64,000 bases of DNA, taken from Lacticaseibacillus nasuensis JCM 17158. Its GTDB lineage: Bacteria; Bacillota; Bacilli; Lactobacillales; Lactobacillaceae. The notes under the pieces are model-generated. The model had not been told where the DNA came from and searched no databases. It saw only the letters and a program-made list of their open reading frames with translations. Below, piece after piece: positions 1 to 8,783 of the stretch; position 1 is the first letter of the stretch; every line of letters begins with the position of its first letter. Location of the stretch: contig NZ_AZDJ01000026.1 of NCBI RefSeq assembly GCF_001434705.1, positions 6,665 to 70,664 of the forward strand, in the 5' to 3' direction. Position numbers and translations under genes: made by a program.

Positions 1-5
1 GTGCG

Positions 6-34
6 CGCCACCGGGCAGTCGGTGGCGTTTTTGT
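6..34 (+). terminator. Rho-independent terminator of an upstream gene
   Basis: CGCCACC and GGTGGCG pair around an 8-nt loop and are followed by TTTTTG. It ends a gene lying left of the window; bases 35-165 hold no other gene. Confidence 0.8.
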
Positions 35-165
35 TTGGTTTGGGGATCCCAGAAGTTGCCGGTGATATACTCAATTAGTAAACACGACGAAGTGGCGATC
101 GAGGTGGCCACTGCAACAATTAAACGTTACAATAACGAGTGATCGCAGTTACTTGGAGGATAATC

Positions 166-1092
166 GTGACAAAAACTATTGCAATCGTTGTACCCTGTCA
201 TAACGAAGAAGAAAATGTGCCGCTGTTTTATCAAGCGGTTGAAGAAACGTTCAAGGAAATTCCCGACTACCGGCCGGTGTTTTGGTATGTGAATGACGGT
301 TCCGTCGATGGTACGTTGGCGGCAATTCAGCAGCTTCAGGCGCAAGACGCGGATGTTCACTACATTGACTTCTCCCGTGGGTTCGGCAAGGAAGCGGGGA
401 TGTATGCCGGGCTGCAAAACGCCAAGGGTGACCTGTACACCATCATGGACGCCGACTTGCAAGATCCGCCCAGCATGATTCCAGACATGCTGAAGGAAAT
501 TAACAACGGGTTTGAGATGGTCGGGGCCCAGCGGACGAATCGAGAAGGCGAGCCGCCGGTCCGGTCGTTTTTCTCGAACTTGTTCTACAAGCTGATCAAC
601 CGGATCTCCCAGACTAAAATCGTGCCAGGGGCGCGCGACTTTCGGTTGATGACGCCGAAAGTGGTTGAAGCGGTGCTGGCGATGAGCGAGCGCAATCGTT
701 TCTCCAAGGGCATCTTTGGCTGGGTCGGGTTTCGGACGAAGTACCTACCTTACCAAAACGTGGAGCGGCAACATGGGGAGACATCGTGGTCGTTTTCCAG
801 TCTGTTCCGGTATTCGCTGGATGGCATCGTCGATTTCTCTGATGCGCCGCTGACTTTCGTGTCGTGGCTGGGCCTGGCGAGCTTCGTCGGGGCCGCCATC
901 GCTTTGATCGTGATCGTGGTGCGGGCTTTAACGTACGGGGACCCAACGCCTGGCTGGCCGTCAATGGTGTCGATTTTTCTGATGATCGGTGGGCTTCAGT
1001 TATTCGCCATCGGCATCTTAGGCCGCTACATTGGGCGGATCTATCTTGAGATTAAGCATCGCCCGATATACGTTGCGCGAGAAATTAAATAA
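166..1092 (+). CDS. GtrB/CsbB-like undecaprenyl-phosphate glycosyltransferase (GT2)
   Basis: Family 2 glycosyltransferase of the DPM1/GtrB type, expected to move a sugar from a nucleotide sugar onto undecaprenyl phosphate at the inner membrane face. An N-terminal Rossmann-type start (IAIVVPCHNEEENV) leads to the metal-binding DxD region MDADLQDPP near residue 97, and two hydrophobic helices fill the last 80 residues, as usual in this family. The GTG at 166 is chosen because GGAGG lies six bases upstream; an in-frame GTG at 139 lacks a good ribosome site. At 308 residues it has normal family length. A GtrA-like flippase lies at 4691-5128 on the other strand, so the two may form a membrane glycosylation system. 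The sugar is unknown. Confidence 0.88.
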   Translation: MTKTIAIVVPCHNEEENVPLFYQAVEETFKEIPDYRPVFWYVNDGSVDGTLAAIQQLQAQDADVHYIDFSRGFGKEAGMYAGLQNAKGDLYTIMDADLQDPPSMIPDMLKEINNGFEMVGAQRTNREGEPPVRSFFSNLFYKLINRISQTKIVPGARDFRLMTPKVVEAVLAMSERNRFSKGIFGWVGFRTKYLPYQNVERQHGETSWSFSSLFRYSLDGIVDFSDAPLTFVSWLGLASFVGAAIALIVIVVRALTYGDPTPGWPSMVSIFLMIGGLQLFAIGILGRYIGRIYLEIKHRPIYVAREIK

Positions 1093-1102
1093 TGGATTCA
1101 AT

Positions 1103-1123
1103 GCCGCGGATGCGGCTGTTTTT
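1103..1123 (+). terminator. Short terminator after the GT2 gene
   Basis: GCCGC, a 4-nt loop and GCGGC are followed by TGTTTTT. The stem is only five pairs, so this may be weak. Confidence 0.5.
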
Positions 1124-1194
1124 ATGTCTAGACCAATTGACATCATCCACCTAGACCAGTATTCTGAGCGTAGACGAATAAAGGAGCTGAGAGT

Positions 1195-3138
1195 ATGCAA
1201 GTGAAACCGACAGATTTGTTTAACATCACGACATTAAGCTACCCGTCACTAGCCGGTAACAGCGTTTTCTTTCAAGAAAACTGGATCGACCAAGCGACGA
1301 ACCAATATTATAGTCGGATTCGGCAACTGGACCGGCGGACGCGGCACCAAACCGCGTACGGCCACGACGGTCAGCACGACCACGCGCCGCAAGTGAATGC
1401 GGCCGGGACGATTCTGGCGTTTTTGAGCCAGGATGCCGACCAGCATACGCAGGTCTTCACGCAGGCGGTCACCGGCGGCAACGCCACGCAGCTGACTCAC
1501 GAGCGGCGCGATGTCGAGGCCTTCGAGTGGGCCGGCGACGCCGCGATTGCGTACGTCTCCAGCACCCGGCCGGACACCGACAGCAAGTTTCCGCAGGCGG
1601 TGACGGTGACCAAGGCGCAATACAAGCTCAACGGGGCCGGCTTGTTGCCAGAAGACGTGACGACGACCTTGAAGCTGCAGAAACTCAGCAATCAAACCGG
1701 CAAGCTCGTGTACGCCAGCACCGATGGCTTCTCACTGGGCGCCGTGGCGCCAGCCGGCGATCAGGCGGCAATTGCCTATGAGGCCAAGCCAGCCGATCCG
1801 AATAACTTCGCCACGGCCGCGGCGGTGGTGAACCTCACCACCGGCGAGCTGACCGAAATCACGACCAGCGTGCCCGGCGGCGAGTTTTCCCCGGCGGCGT
1901 TCAGCCACGACGGCCAGCAGTTGTTGCTGGTTGGCAAGCGCAACGAGCAGCCGAACATCGAGCAAACCGACCTGTGGCACTACGATATTGCCAGCGGTGA
2001 GCTGACGGATGCCACCGCTGACCAGAATCTGGAAATCGGCGGCTTGATCGTGGCCGACACCCAGCAAGGGTTGAGTGGCCGCATTACGGAATTTGTCACG
2101 ACGGATTATTATCTCAGTCTGGGCTTTGATCACGGGGCAATCAGCTTGTATACCGGCGGCCCGGATCAGCCATTGACGCCGTTAGTTGGCGGCCAGCGCC
2201 ACATCACGGACTGGGCGGTGGGCCCGGACCAGCGCGAGGTGGTGTTCACCAGCAGCAACTTGACCACGCCGAGTCAGTTGCGCGTGTTCGATTTGGTCAG
2301 CGAAGAAGAGACGTTGTTGTATGACCCGAATGCCCGGTATGCGCGCACCCACGACTTGGTGGCGCCAAGCGAATTCAGTTTTGAGCGCGCTGGCTATACC
2401 ATCCAGGGCTGGTACTATGCGCCAGTCAAAACTGCCAAGAAGCATCCTGCCGTGTTGTACATTCACGGCGGGCCGCAAGCCGGCTACGGCTACACCTTTT
2501 TCCACGAGATGCAGGTCTTGGCCAGCGCTGGTTATGGCGTGATCAACGTCAACCCGCGCGGCGGGCTCGGCTACGGGCAGGACTTCACGGCCGCGGTGAT
2601 TGGCCATTACGGTGAAGGCGACTACGAAGACTTGATGATGAGTGTCGACGAAGCCATGAAGCTCGACAAAACAATTGATGCCAAGCGCCTGTATGTCACT
2701 GGCGGTTCCTACGGCGGCTTCATGACCAACTGGGTGGTTGGGCATACCGACCGCTTCAAGGCGGCGGCCACGGCGCGGTCGATTGCCAACTGGATCAGCT
2801 TCTATGGCACCAGCGATATCGGCTACTACTTCACGCCGTGGGAAATCACCGGCGAGTGGACCGGCGATGTCAACGATATCGAGACGCTTTGGCGGTATTC
2901 GCCGCTGGCCTATGCCGACCACGTGAAGACGCCGACGCTTGTGTTACATGGCGAGCAGGATCAGCGCTGCCCAATCGGCCAAGGCGAGGAGTTCTACACG
3001 GCGCTGAAGCTGCGCGGCGTGGACACGAAGTTCATCCGCTTCCCGCAAAGTAACCACGAGTTGTCCCGGTCCGGGCTGCCGAATCTGCGCATTGTGCGGA
3101 TGCAGGCGATCATGGACTGGTTCGACGCGCATCAATAA
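1195..3138 (+). CDS. S9 family prolyl oligopeptidase/acylaminoacyl peptidase
   Basis: Cytoplasmic serine peptidase of family S9, built as an N-terminal beta-propeller (about residues 1-390) and a C-terminal alpha/beta-hydrolase domain. The catalytic triad can be read: Ser505 in GGSYGGFM, Asp589 in HGEQDQRCP and His621 in SNHELSRSG. The HGGPQAGYGY segment near 425 is the usual oxyanion region. Length (647) fits acylaminoacyl-peptidase-like members. AAAGGAG precedes the ATG. proC starts 11 bases downstream and a GntR regulator follows, so the three probably share a transcript. The link of a proline-related peptidase to proline synthesis is suggestive, but specificity cannot be read from sequence. 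Confidence 0.9.
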   Translation: MQVKPTDLFNITTLSYPSLAGNSVFFQENWIDQATNQYYSRIRQLDRRTRHQTAYGHDGQHDHAPQVNAAGTILAFLSQDADQHTQVFTQAVTGGNATQLTHERRDVEAFEWAGDAAIAYVSSTRPDTDSKFPQAVTVTKAQYKLNGAGLLPEDVTTTLKLQKLSNQTGKLVYASTDGFSLGAVAPAGDQAAIAYEAKPADPNNFATAAAVVNLTTGELTEITTSVPGGEFSPAAFSHDGQQLLLVGKRNEQPNIEQTDLWHYDIASGELTDATADQNLEIGGLIVADTQQGLSGRITEFVTTDYYLSLGFDHGAISLYTGGPDQPLTPLVGGQRHITDWAVGPDQREVVFTSSNLTTPSQLRVFDLVSEEETLLYDPNARYARTHDLVAPSEFSFERAGYTIQGWYYAPVKTAKKHPAVLYIHGGPQAGYGYTFFHEMQVLASAGYGVINVNPRGGLGYGQDFTAAVIGHYGEGDYEDLMMSVDEAMKLDKTIDAKRLYVTGGSYGGFMTNWVVGHTDRFKAAATARSIANWISFYGTSDIGYYFTPWEITGEWTGDVNDIETLWRYSPLAYADHVKTPTLVLHGEQDQRCPIGQGEEFYTALKLRGVDTKFIRFPQSNHELSRSGLPNLRIVRMQAIMDWFDAHQ

Positions 3139-3149
3139 GGAGAACAATT

Positions 3150-3941
3150 GTGAAGTTAGGATTGATTGGGGCCGGCAACATGGCCCAAGCCATCGTGCGT
3201 GGGGTGGAAAAAACGCAGACGCTCACCGGCGCGGACATTATTTTGCACGGCGGCCATCCCGCCAACTACGAGCCAGTGGCCGCCAGCCTCGGCGCAACGG
3301 CCGTCGCCAGCAATCTGGCGGTGTACGAAGCCAGCGACCTGGTGATCCTGGCGGTGGAACCGAGCTTGGCGGCCACGGTGGCAGCGGAGTTGAAGCCGGC
3401 GTTGGCGCAACAAAAGCCACTGGTCTCCCTGTTGACCGGCGTTGCGCTAGCCGATTTGCAAACGGCTGTCGGCAGCGTCGACTACCCGCTGGTGCGCGTG
3501 ATGCCAAATCTTAACGTCGAAATCGGTGAGGGGATGACGGCATATGCCGCCAACGCCGCCGGGGAAAAGTATTTGCCGGATGTGCTGAGTTTATTTGGCG
3601 CAATCGGCGACACGATTGCCTTACCGGAAAAAGATTTTTCCACGTTTGTCGCCTTAGCCGGCTCCAGCCCGGCCTTCGTGTACATGTTTATTGACGCGAT
3701 GGCCCGGGCCGGCGTGAAGTACGGCCTGACCAAGCAGGCGGCCACGGCCATTGCCGCGCAAGCCGTGCTGGGTAGCGGGGCGATGGTCAAGGCCAGTGAG
3801 GCTAGTCCGTTCGACTTGATGGACAAGGTCTCCAGCCCGGGTGGCACGACCGTGGCCGGGGTGATTGCCATGGAATCCGCGGGCTTCATGCCGGCGGTAT
3901 TCAAGGGCATCGACGCCACAATTAACAAGGATCGGGGGTAA
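3150..3941 (+). CDS. proC: Pyrroline-5-carboxylate reductase
   Basis: Catalyses the last step of proline synthesis, NAD(P)H reduction of 1-pyrroline-5-carboxylate. The N-terminus has the dinucleotide-binding GLIGAGNMAQAI. The C-terminal helical domain carries the family signature around residues 215-245 (MDKVSSPGGTTVAGV). The protein is 263 residues, normal for ProC. A GTG start follows AAGGAG. The gene sits between the S9 peptidase and a GntR regulator whose start is two bases past its stop, so co-transcription is likely. Confidence 0.95.
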   Translation: MKLGLIGAGNMAQAIVRGVEKTQTLTGADIILHGGHPANYEPVAASLGATAVASNLAVYEASDLVILAVEPSLAATVAAELKPALAQQKPLVSLLTGVALADLQTAVGSVDYPLVRVMPNLNVEIGEGMTAYAANAAGEKYLPDVLSLFGAIGDTIALPEKDFSTFVALAGSSPAFVYMFIDAMARAGVKYGLTKQAATAIAAQAVLGSGAMVKASEASPFDLMDKVSSPGGTTVAGVIAMESAGFMPAVFKGIDATINKDRG

Positions 3942-3943
3942 TC

Positions 3944-4648
3944 ATGGTGGACGTTCCAGTTTATATCAAGATTCATAATGAGTTGCGCCGCGATATTGAA
4001 GGCGGCAAGTGGCGCGTTGGCGAGCGGATTCCCTCCGAGCGCGACTTGGCGGTGGATTTTCACGTCAGCCGCATGACGCTCCGCCAGGCGATTCAAACGC
4101 TGGTCGAGGAAGGTATCCTCGAGCGGCGGGTCGGCGCCGGCACCTATGTCGCCAGCCAAAAGGTGCAGGAAAAAGTGTCGGGGGTGACGAGTTTTACCGA
4201 CCTGATCACCGCAGAAGGCAAGACGCCTTCCAGCAAGACGATTTCCTACCACGTCGCCAAGCCGTCGATTTCTGAGTGCAAGCATCTGAACATTCCGGAA
4301 ACCGCGCAGGTTCTGCGCATGGAGCGCGTGCGCTACGGGGATGATGTGCCGATTTGTTTTGAAACCGCGACAGTGCCGTATGAGCTCGTCCGCGACTTTC
4401 CGAAGCGAGACGTGTCCAAGTCCTTGTACCACGTGTTGGAAAACAAGGCGGGGTTGACGCTCGGCGGTGCGCATCAAACCATCAGCGCGATGCTGGCCAG
4501 CGAGCAGGTCGCCGAATATCTGCAGGTCAAGCGCGGTTCGGCCATTTTGCGGGTGCGGCAGGTGTCGTACTTGCAGGATCACACGCCGTTTGAATATGTG
4601 CGGACGCAATACGTCGGCGAGCGGTTCGAGTTTACGCTCGACCGGTAA
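3944..4648 (+). CDS. GntR/HutC-family transcription regulator (UTRA domain)
   Basis: DNA-binding regulator of the HutC subfamily. The winged-helix domain occupies residues 5-70 (PSERDLAVDFHVSRMTLRQA is the recognition helix region) and a UTRA ligand-binding domain follows at about 95-232 (ERVRYGDDVPICFE, then the closing FEYVRTQYVGERF segment). The overall pattern resembles YvoA/NagR, which senses amino-sugar phosphates, but no sugar operon is adjacent, so the ligand is not assigned. It follows proC by two bases and ends the operon. It could regulate its own operon or distant genes. Confidence 0.88.
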   Translation: MVDVPVYIKIHNELRRDIEGGKWRVGERIPSERDLAVDFHVSRMTLRQAIQTLVEEGILERRVGAGTYVASQKVQEKVSGVTSFTDLITAEGKTPSSKTISYHVAKPSISECKHLNIPETAQVLRMERVRYGDDVPICFETATVPYELVRDFPKRDVSKSLYHVLENKAGLTLGGAHQTISAMLASEQVAEYLQVKRGSAILRVRQVSYLQDHTPFEYVRTQYVGERFEFTLDR

Positions 4649-4654
4649 TGAAAA

Positions 4655-4697
4655 CGCGAGCCAATCGCTAATCGATTGGCTCGCGTATTTTTATTTA
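4655..4697. terminator. Bidirectional terminator between gntR and gtrA-like gene
   Basis: CGCGAGCCAATCG pairs with its complement across a short loop; T-rich sequence follows on the plus strand and A-rich sequence precedes it, so it can serve both convergent genes. It overlaps the last codons of the minus-strand gene. Confidence 0.85.
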
Positions 4698-5128
4698 TCT
4701 GTTGGTTTATGGCGGAAGATGATGAACTTACTGAAGGCGTAATTGGCGACGACAATCACCACTTGAGTGAGCACCTTGGCCACCAGGTTGCTTAAGTGCA
4801 AGCCGTCGATGAACAGGAACATGCAACCGTAGTCGATGCCCAGCGAGACAATGCGGGCGCCGAAGAACAGGACAATCTCAGCCATTAACGCCGCAAAGTC
4901 AGGTACATGGGAATGGAACACCCAGAGCTTATTGGTGATGAAGGCGAATAGTACCGACAAGAGCCAAGCCAAGAAATTGGCAATAATCCAGCTCAAGCCA
5001 AGTTTTGTGGCGATGGCGAAAACCACGATGTTCACTACGGTGGTCCAGCCACCGAAGAACACATAGGTAAAGACGTCCCACAAGTTATGGGCGATGAGCA
5101 ACTCCTTGAACCATCGATATAAGCGCAT
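4691..5128 (-). CDS. GtrA-family membrane protein (putative lipid-linked sugar flippase)
   Basis: Small polytopic protein of the GtrA/DPMS family with four predicted membrane helices (around residues 17-37, 43-65, 80-102 and 110-130). Members are thought to flip undecaprenyl-phosphate sugars across the membrane. The start is placed at the ATG complementary to 5126-5128, because AAGGAG lies six bases before it; the longer reading (start 5170) has no spaced ribosome site. Length is then 145 residues, typical for GtrA. It converges on the GntR gene and may work with the GT2 enzyme at 166-1092. Confidence 0.85.
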   Translation of the reverse strand: MRLYRWFKELLIAHNLWDVFTYVFFGGWTTVVNIVVFAIATKLGLSWIIANFLAWLLSVLFAFITNKLWVFHSHVPDFAALMAEIVLFFGARIVSLGIDYGCMFLFIDGLHLSNLVAKVLTQVVIVVANYAFSKFIIFRHKPTDK

Positions 5129-5230
5129 CACGGACTCCTTCATGATTTCAATCATCGCTATATTATCCACTCCTGACCGCGGCTGGTCAACTGGATGCCG
5201 GTCTGGTCACGGAAAGGTGTGAGCAGACCG

Positions 5231-5247
5231 AGCTTTTCTGGTATACT
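5231..5247 (+). promoter_or_regulatory. Extended -10 promoter of the tagA-like gene
   Basis: AGCTTTTCTGGTATACT contains a TGn-extended -10 (TGG TATACT, 5239-5247) without a clear -35. Fourteen bases, AGCTTTTCTGGTAT, recur exactly at 20243-20256 before another teichoic acid gene. Confidence 0.65.
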
Positions 5248-5286
5248 ATCCCCAAGTTCATGTCCATGTTGCAAAGGAGAACAGAC

Positions 5287-6027
5287 TTGCCAACCATTGA
5301 AATTCTGGGGATCAACTTTAGCGCCACGACGCAGGCCCAGCTGGTGGCAACCGTCGACCAGCGCTTGCGTGACGGCCAAGGGACCTTTGTCGTCACGGCC
5401 AATCCCGAAATCGTGATGTACGCGCGCGCGCATCCCGAGTACGCTAAATTGTTGGCGACCCAGCCGGATGAGATTACGGCCGATGGCGTCGGCATTTTGC
5501 TGGGTGGAAAAATCCTGCACACGCCGCTGCCGGAGCGGGTGACCGGCTATGATTTGATGCTAGTGCTCTTGCAACAGGCCAATCAGGCGCATCGCCGCGT
5601 GTACCTCATCGGCGCCAAGGCCGCCGTCGTGGCGGCGTCCGCCGCGCGCGTCCGCCGCGACTACCCGAACCTCGAATTGGTGGGGACGCATGATGGGTAT
5701 TTCGACCTCAGCGACGCCAAGGTGGCCCAAGCGGTGATCGATGCGCGGCCGGATTACGTCTTTGCCGCGTTGGGTTTTCCCAAGCAGGAGTATTTCCTCT
5801 CCGCGATTCGGCCCAAGTTGCCCCACGCTTTCCTGATGGGCGTCGGCGGCAGCTTCGATGTGCTAGCCGGCGTCGTGGCTCGAGCACCAGGGCGGGTGCA
5901 GCAATTGCGCCTGGAGTGGCTGTACCGGTTGATCAAGCAGCCCAGCCGCTTCGGGCGGATGCTGCAACTACCAAAATTTGTCCTGGCGGTGCGCCGTGAA
6001 GCGCGCCAGCGAGGCAAGATTGATTAA
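5287..6027 (+). CDS. tagA: WecG/TagA/CpsF-family glycosyltransferase
   Basis: Likely UDP-ManNAc:GlcNAc-PP-undecaprenol transferase, which adds the second sugar of the teichoic acid linkage unit at the cytoplasmic membrane face. Family features are FVVTANPEI near residue 35, the conserved acidic EITADGVGI near 60, and FAALGFPKQE near 160. TTG at 5287 is chosen because AAAGGAGA lies seven bases upstream; the ATG at 5260 would place that site inside the gene. Length is 246 residues, normal for TagA. pncB starts 10 bases past the stop, so the transcript probably continues. A role in another polymer with the same linkage chemistry is possible. Confidence 0.88.
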   Translation: MPTIEILGINFSATTQAQLVATVDQRLRDGQGTFVVTANPEIVMYARAHPEYAKLLATQPDEITADGVGILLGGKILHTPLPERVTGYDLMLVLLQQANQAHRRVYLIGAKAAVVAASAARVRRDYPNLELVGTHDGYFDLSDAKVAQAVIDARPDYVFAALGFPKQEYFLSAIRPKLPHAFLMGVGGSFDVLAGVVARAPGRVQQLRLEWLYRLIKQPSRFGRMLQLPKFVLAVRREARQRGKID

Positions 6028-6037
6028 GGAGAAAATG

Positions 6038-7504
6038 ATGGATTATCCAGATGATGGGTTAGCGTTACACACCGATTATTATGAATTGAATATGATGTAC
6101 ACGTATTGGCAGCAGGGGATCGACAAGAAGCAGGCCGTGTTTGAAGCCTACTTCCGCGACTTGCCGTTTGGCAGCGGCTACGCCGTGTCCGCCGGGCTGG
6201 AACACGCGGTGCAGTACCTGCAAAACCTGCGCTTTACCGCCAGCGACATCGATTACCTCCGCGAGGTCACCGAGTATCCCGAGGACTTTCTGACTTACCT
6301 GCGCAACTTTAAGTTCACGGCGACGGTGCGGGCGGCCATCGAAGGCGACTTGGTGTTCAACAACGAGCCGATTTTCCAAGTCGAAGGTGAATTGGCGCAA
6401 GGCCAGCTGGTCGAAACCGCAATTTTGAACATCCTCAACTACCAGACGCTGGTGGCCACCAAGGCGGCGCGGATTCGCTCCGTGGTCGGCGACGACCCGT
6501 TGATGGAATTCGGCACCCGGCGCGCGCAGGAAACCGCCGCGGCGATGTGGGGCACCCGCGCCGCGTACATTGGTGGGTTCAACTCCACCAGCAACGTCCG
6601 GGCCGGCAAGGTCTTCGGCATTCCCATCGCCGGCACTCACGCGCATTCGCTGGTGCAGGCCTACCGCGACGACTACACGGCGTTCAAGGCCTACGCCGAA
6701 AGCTTCCACGACGTAACCTTCCTGGTCGACACCTATGACACCTTGCGTTCCGGCGTGCCTGCGGCGATTCGCGTGGCCAACGAAATGGGCGACAAGATCA
6801 ACTTCCAAGCCGTTCGCATCGATAGCGGCGACATGGCCTACATCTCTAAGCGCGTGCGTCAGCAACTCGACGCCGCCGGTTATACGAACACGAAGATTGT
6901 TGCGTCCAACGACCTGGACGAGAACACGATTCAAAACCTCAAGATGCAAGGCGCAAAAATCGACTTGTGGGGCGTCGGCACCAAGGTGATTACGGCCTAT
7001 GATCACCCGGCGCTCGGTGCGGTGTACAAGCTCGTCGCCATCGAAGATGAGAATGGCCAGTTGGCCGACACCATTAAGTTGTCGAGCAACGCTGTCAAGG
7101 TATCGACGCCGGGTAAGAAGCAGGTGTGGCGCATTACCCGCAAGAGCAACGGCAAGTCCGAAGGCGACTATGTGGCGCTGGCTGACGAAGACGTCGCCGC
7201 GCAGCCGAAGGTGTACATGTTCCACCCGAACTACCCATACATCAACAAGATGGTCACGGACTTCGATGCCCGGCCGGTGCTGCGGACGATTTTTGATCAC
7301 GGCGAGTTGGTCTATGACCTGCCAACGTTGACTGAGATTCGCGACTTTGCGATGCACTCTGTGGATTCGCTGTGGGACGAATACAAGCGCGTATTGAACC
7401 CGCAAGACTACCCGGTCGACTTATCGCAGGCGGCTTGGGACAACAAGATGAACCTCATCAAGGAGATTCACAACGCAGTGCACCAACCGGACCAACCTTT
7501 GTAA
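6038..7504 (+). CDS. pncB: Nicotinate phosphoribosyltransferase
   Basis: Converts nicotinate and PRPP to nicotinate mononucleotide in the NAD salvage route. Conserved stretches include LHTDYYELNM at the N-terminus, EFGTRRAQ around 158 and GGFNSTSNV near 180; the catalytic His lies in GTHAHS near 205. VASNDLDE and GVGTK follow. With the ATG at 6038, six bases after AAGGAG, the protein has 488 residues, the usual size for the Gram-positive form. nadE follows, so two successive NAD-synthesis functions are grouped. Confidence 0.95.
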   Translation: MDYPDDGLALHTDYYELNMMYTYWQQGIDKKQAVFEAYFRDLPFGSGYAVSAGLEHAVQYLQNLRFTASDIDYLREVTEYPEDFLTYLRNFKFTATVRAAIEGDLVFNNEPIFQVEGELAQGQLVETAILNILNYQTLVATKAARIRSVVGDDPLMEFGTRRAQETAAAMWGTRAAYIGGFNSTSNVRAGKVFGIPIAGTHAHSLVQAYRDDYTAFKAYAESFHDVTFLVDTYDTLRSGVPAAIRVANEMGDKINFQAVRIDSGDMAYISKRVRQQLDAAGYTNTKIVASNDLDENTIQNLKMQGAKIDLWGVGTKVITAYDHPALGAVYKLVAIEDENGQLADTIKLSSNAVKVSTPGKKQVWRITRKSNGKSEGDYVALADEDVAAQPKVYMFHPNYPYINKMVTDFDARPVLRTIFDHGELVYDLPTLTEIRDFAMHSVDSLWDEYKRVLNPQDYPVDLSQAAWDNKMNLIKEIHNAVHQPDQPL

Positions 7505-7527
7505 GCTAACCTGACAGGATTCATTGA

Positions 7528-7560
7528 CACTCGTCACCCGGCGCTGTACGGTGACGAGTG
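7528..7560 (+). terminator. Hairpin between pncB and nadE
   Basis: CACTCGTCACC and GGTGACGAGTG form an 11-bp perfect stem. Only TCTTAGTT follows, so it may pause or stabilise a shared transcript rather than stop it fully. Confidence 0.55.
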
Positions 7561-7582
7561 TCTTAGTTAAAAGGAGAAAATA

Positions 7583-8413
7583 ATGCGTCCATTACAACAA
7601 CAAATCATCAATGCGCTGCGCGTCCAACCCACCATTGATCCGCAGGCGGAAATTCGCCGCAGCGTCGATTTTCTGAAGCAATATCTGCGCCATTTTGCCG
7701 GGCTGCACAGCTACGTGCTCGGCATTTCCGGCGGCCAAGACTCGACCTTGGCCGGTGCGCTGGCTGAGCAAGCCGTTACCGAGTTGCGCGCCGAAACCGG
7801 CGACGCCAGTTACCAATTCATCGCCGTGCGGTTGCCGTATGGTGAACAGGCCGACGAAGCCGATGCCATGGCGGCCATCGATTTTATGCATGCCGACCGC
7901 ACCGAGCGCGTGAACATTAAACCAAGTGTCGATGCCATGGTCGCCGCGGTGCAGGCAAACAGCGAAACCGTGTCCGATTTTAACAAGGGCAACATCAAGG
8001 CCCGTGCGCGCATGATTGCGCAATACGCCATTGCCGGCGCCAATGCCGGCGTCGTCATCGGCACCGACCATGCCGCCGAGGCCGTCACCGGTTTTTACAC
8101 CAAGTTTGGTGACGGTGGGGCCGATGTGACGCCGCTGTGGCGGTTGAATAAGCGCCAAGGCGCCAGCCTCTTGCAGGCCTTAGGCGCACCGGCGCACCTG
8201 TACGAAAAGGCGCCAACCGCCGATTTGGAGGAAAACCGGCCGGCGCTGCCTGACGAAGAGGCGCTCGGCGTGTCGTACTGTGACATCGACGACTACCTTG
8301 AAGGCAAAGCCGTTAGCGATGCAGCGGCGTCTACGATTGAGGGCTGGTACACGAAGAGTGCGCACAAGCGCCACCTGCCGATTACTGTGTTTGACACGTT
8401 TTGGCGAGAATAG
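7583..8413 (+). CDS. nadE: NH3-dependent NAD synthetase
   Basis: Amidates deamido-NAD with ATP and ammonia. The ATP pyrophosphatase P-loop is visible as GISGGQDST near residue 47, followed by [17 protein letters not shown] and GTDHAAE. A region near 205-215 ([10 protein letters not shown]) and the C-terminal [14 protein letters not shown] complete the family pattern. There is no glutaminase domain, matching the short bacterial type (276 residues). AAAAGGAG precedes the ATG. It is the distal partner of pncB. Confidence 0.95.
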   Translation: MRPLQQQIINALRVQPTIDPQAEIRRSVDFLKQYLRHFAGLHSYVLGISGGQDSTLAGALAEQAVTELRAETGDASYQFIAVRLPYGEQADEADAMAAIDFMHADRTERVNIKPSVDAMVAAVQANSETVSDFNKGNIKARARMIAQYAIAGANAGVVIGTDHAAEAVTGFYTKFGDGGADVTPLWRLNKRQGASLLQALGAPAHLYEKAPTADLEENRPALPDEEALGVSYCDIDDYLEGKAVSDAAASTIEGWYTKSAHKRHLPITVFDTFWRE

Positions 8414-8442
8414 TTGCCAGACGCCCGGTTGCCCTGTATACT
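8414..8442 (+). promoter_or_regulatory. Promoter of the riboswitch/ATPase transcript
   Basis: TTGCCA (8414-8419), a 17-bp spacer and TATACT (8437-8442), starting at the last base of the nadE stop codon. The predicted transcript starts near 8450, just before the riboswitch. Confidence 0.8.
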
Positions 8443-8448
8443 GAACTT

Positions 8449-8573
8449 ACACATAAGGGAGTAACTAGCGGCCTAGCCGTGGCAACATCATCAGCAAGAC
8501 AAAATTCTGGTGTTGCCTTAAATAGTGAGACTTATGACCCTGTTTTTGACGGGTTATAAGTCTCACTTTTTTT
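8449..8573 (+). promoter_or_regulatory. Probable yybP-ykoY (manganese) riboswitch with terminator
   Basis: The aptamer-like part opens with AAGGGAGTAAC, close to the conserved GGGGAGUAG strand of the yybP-ykoY class, and contains a GGCAACATCA/TGGTGTTGCC arm. It is closed by TAAGG pairing with CCTTA. Next comes a strong 16-bp hairpin (8525-8566, GTGAGACTTAT and ATAAGTCTCAC) followed by seven T. The class binds Mn2+ and switches on exporters, including P-type ATPases in lactic acid bacteria, and the next gene is such an ATPase. The aptamer was matched by eye, not by a covariance model. Confidence 0.68.
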
Positions 8574-8601
8574 CTCCCTGAGGCGCATCACAGCACGATT
8601 G

Positions 8602-8660
8602 AATCGTGTGAGCAAGGCGGCGCCTACGTTCCGTCCGCTAATCGCCTTTGCTCACAACTT
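8602..8660 (+). repeat. Truncated copy of the hairpin repeat
   Basis: It begins with the family's left end (AATCGTG) and finishes with GCTCACAACTT, but the left arm and apex are missing; it joins directly to the right-arm segment GGCGGCGCCTACG. What remains can still pair (GTGAGCAAGGCG with CGCCTTTGCTCAC). It directly abuts the full copy at 8661. Confidence 0.8.
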
Positions 8661-8783
8661 AATCGTGCTCGCGGGGTCATGAGGTTGCACAGATGACCAC
8701 CCGGTCGCCGAGTCGCAAAGTGCGCGACTCACCGCCCAGGCGGCGCATCTGTTCCACCTCATACCCGACCTCGCTCACAACTT
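8661..8783 (+). repeat. Hairpin repeat, copy A
   Basis: Full copy with ends AATCGTGCTCGC and GCTCACAACTT. Arms pair as ATGAGGT/ACCTCAT, ACAGATG/CATCTGT and, at the tip, GAGTCGC/GCGACTC. It lies between the riboswitch terminator and the ribosome site of the ATPase gene, 22 bases before its start codon. Confidence 0.9.

Noticed and set aside
8602-8783. T-box or known riboswitch in the hairpin repeats
   Set aside because: No T-box AGGGTGG-type motif or specifier loop; the same element also precedes purB and rlmD, which do not share a ligand.
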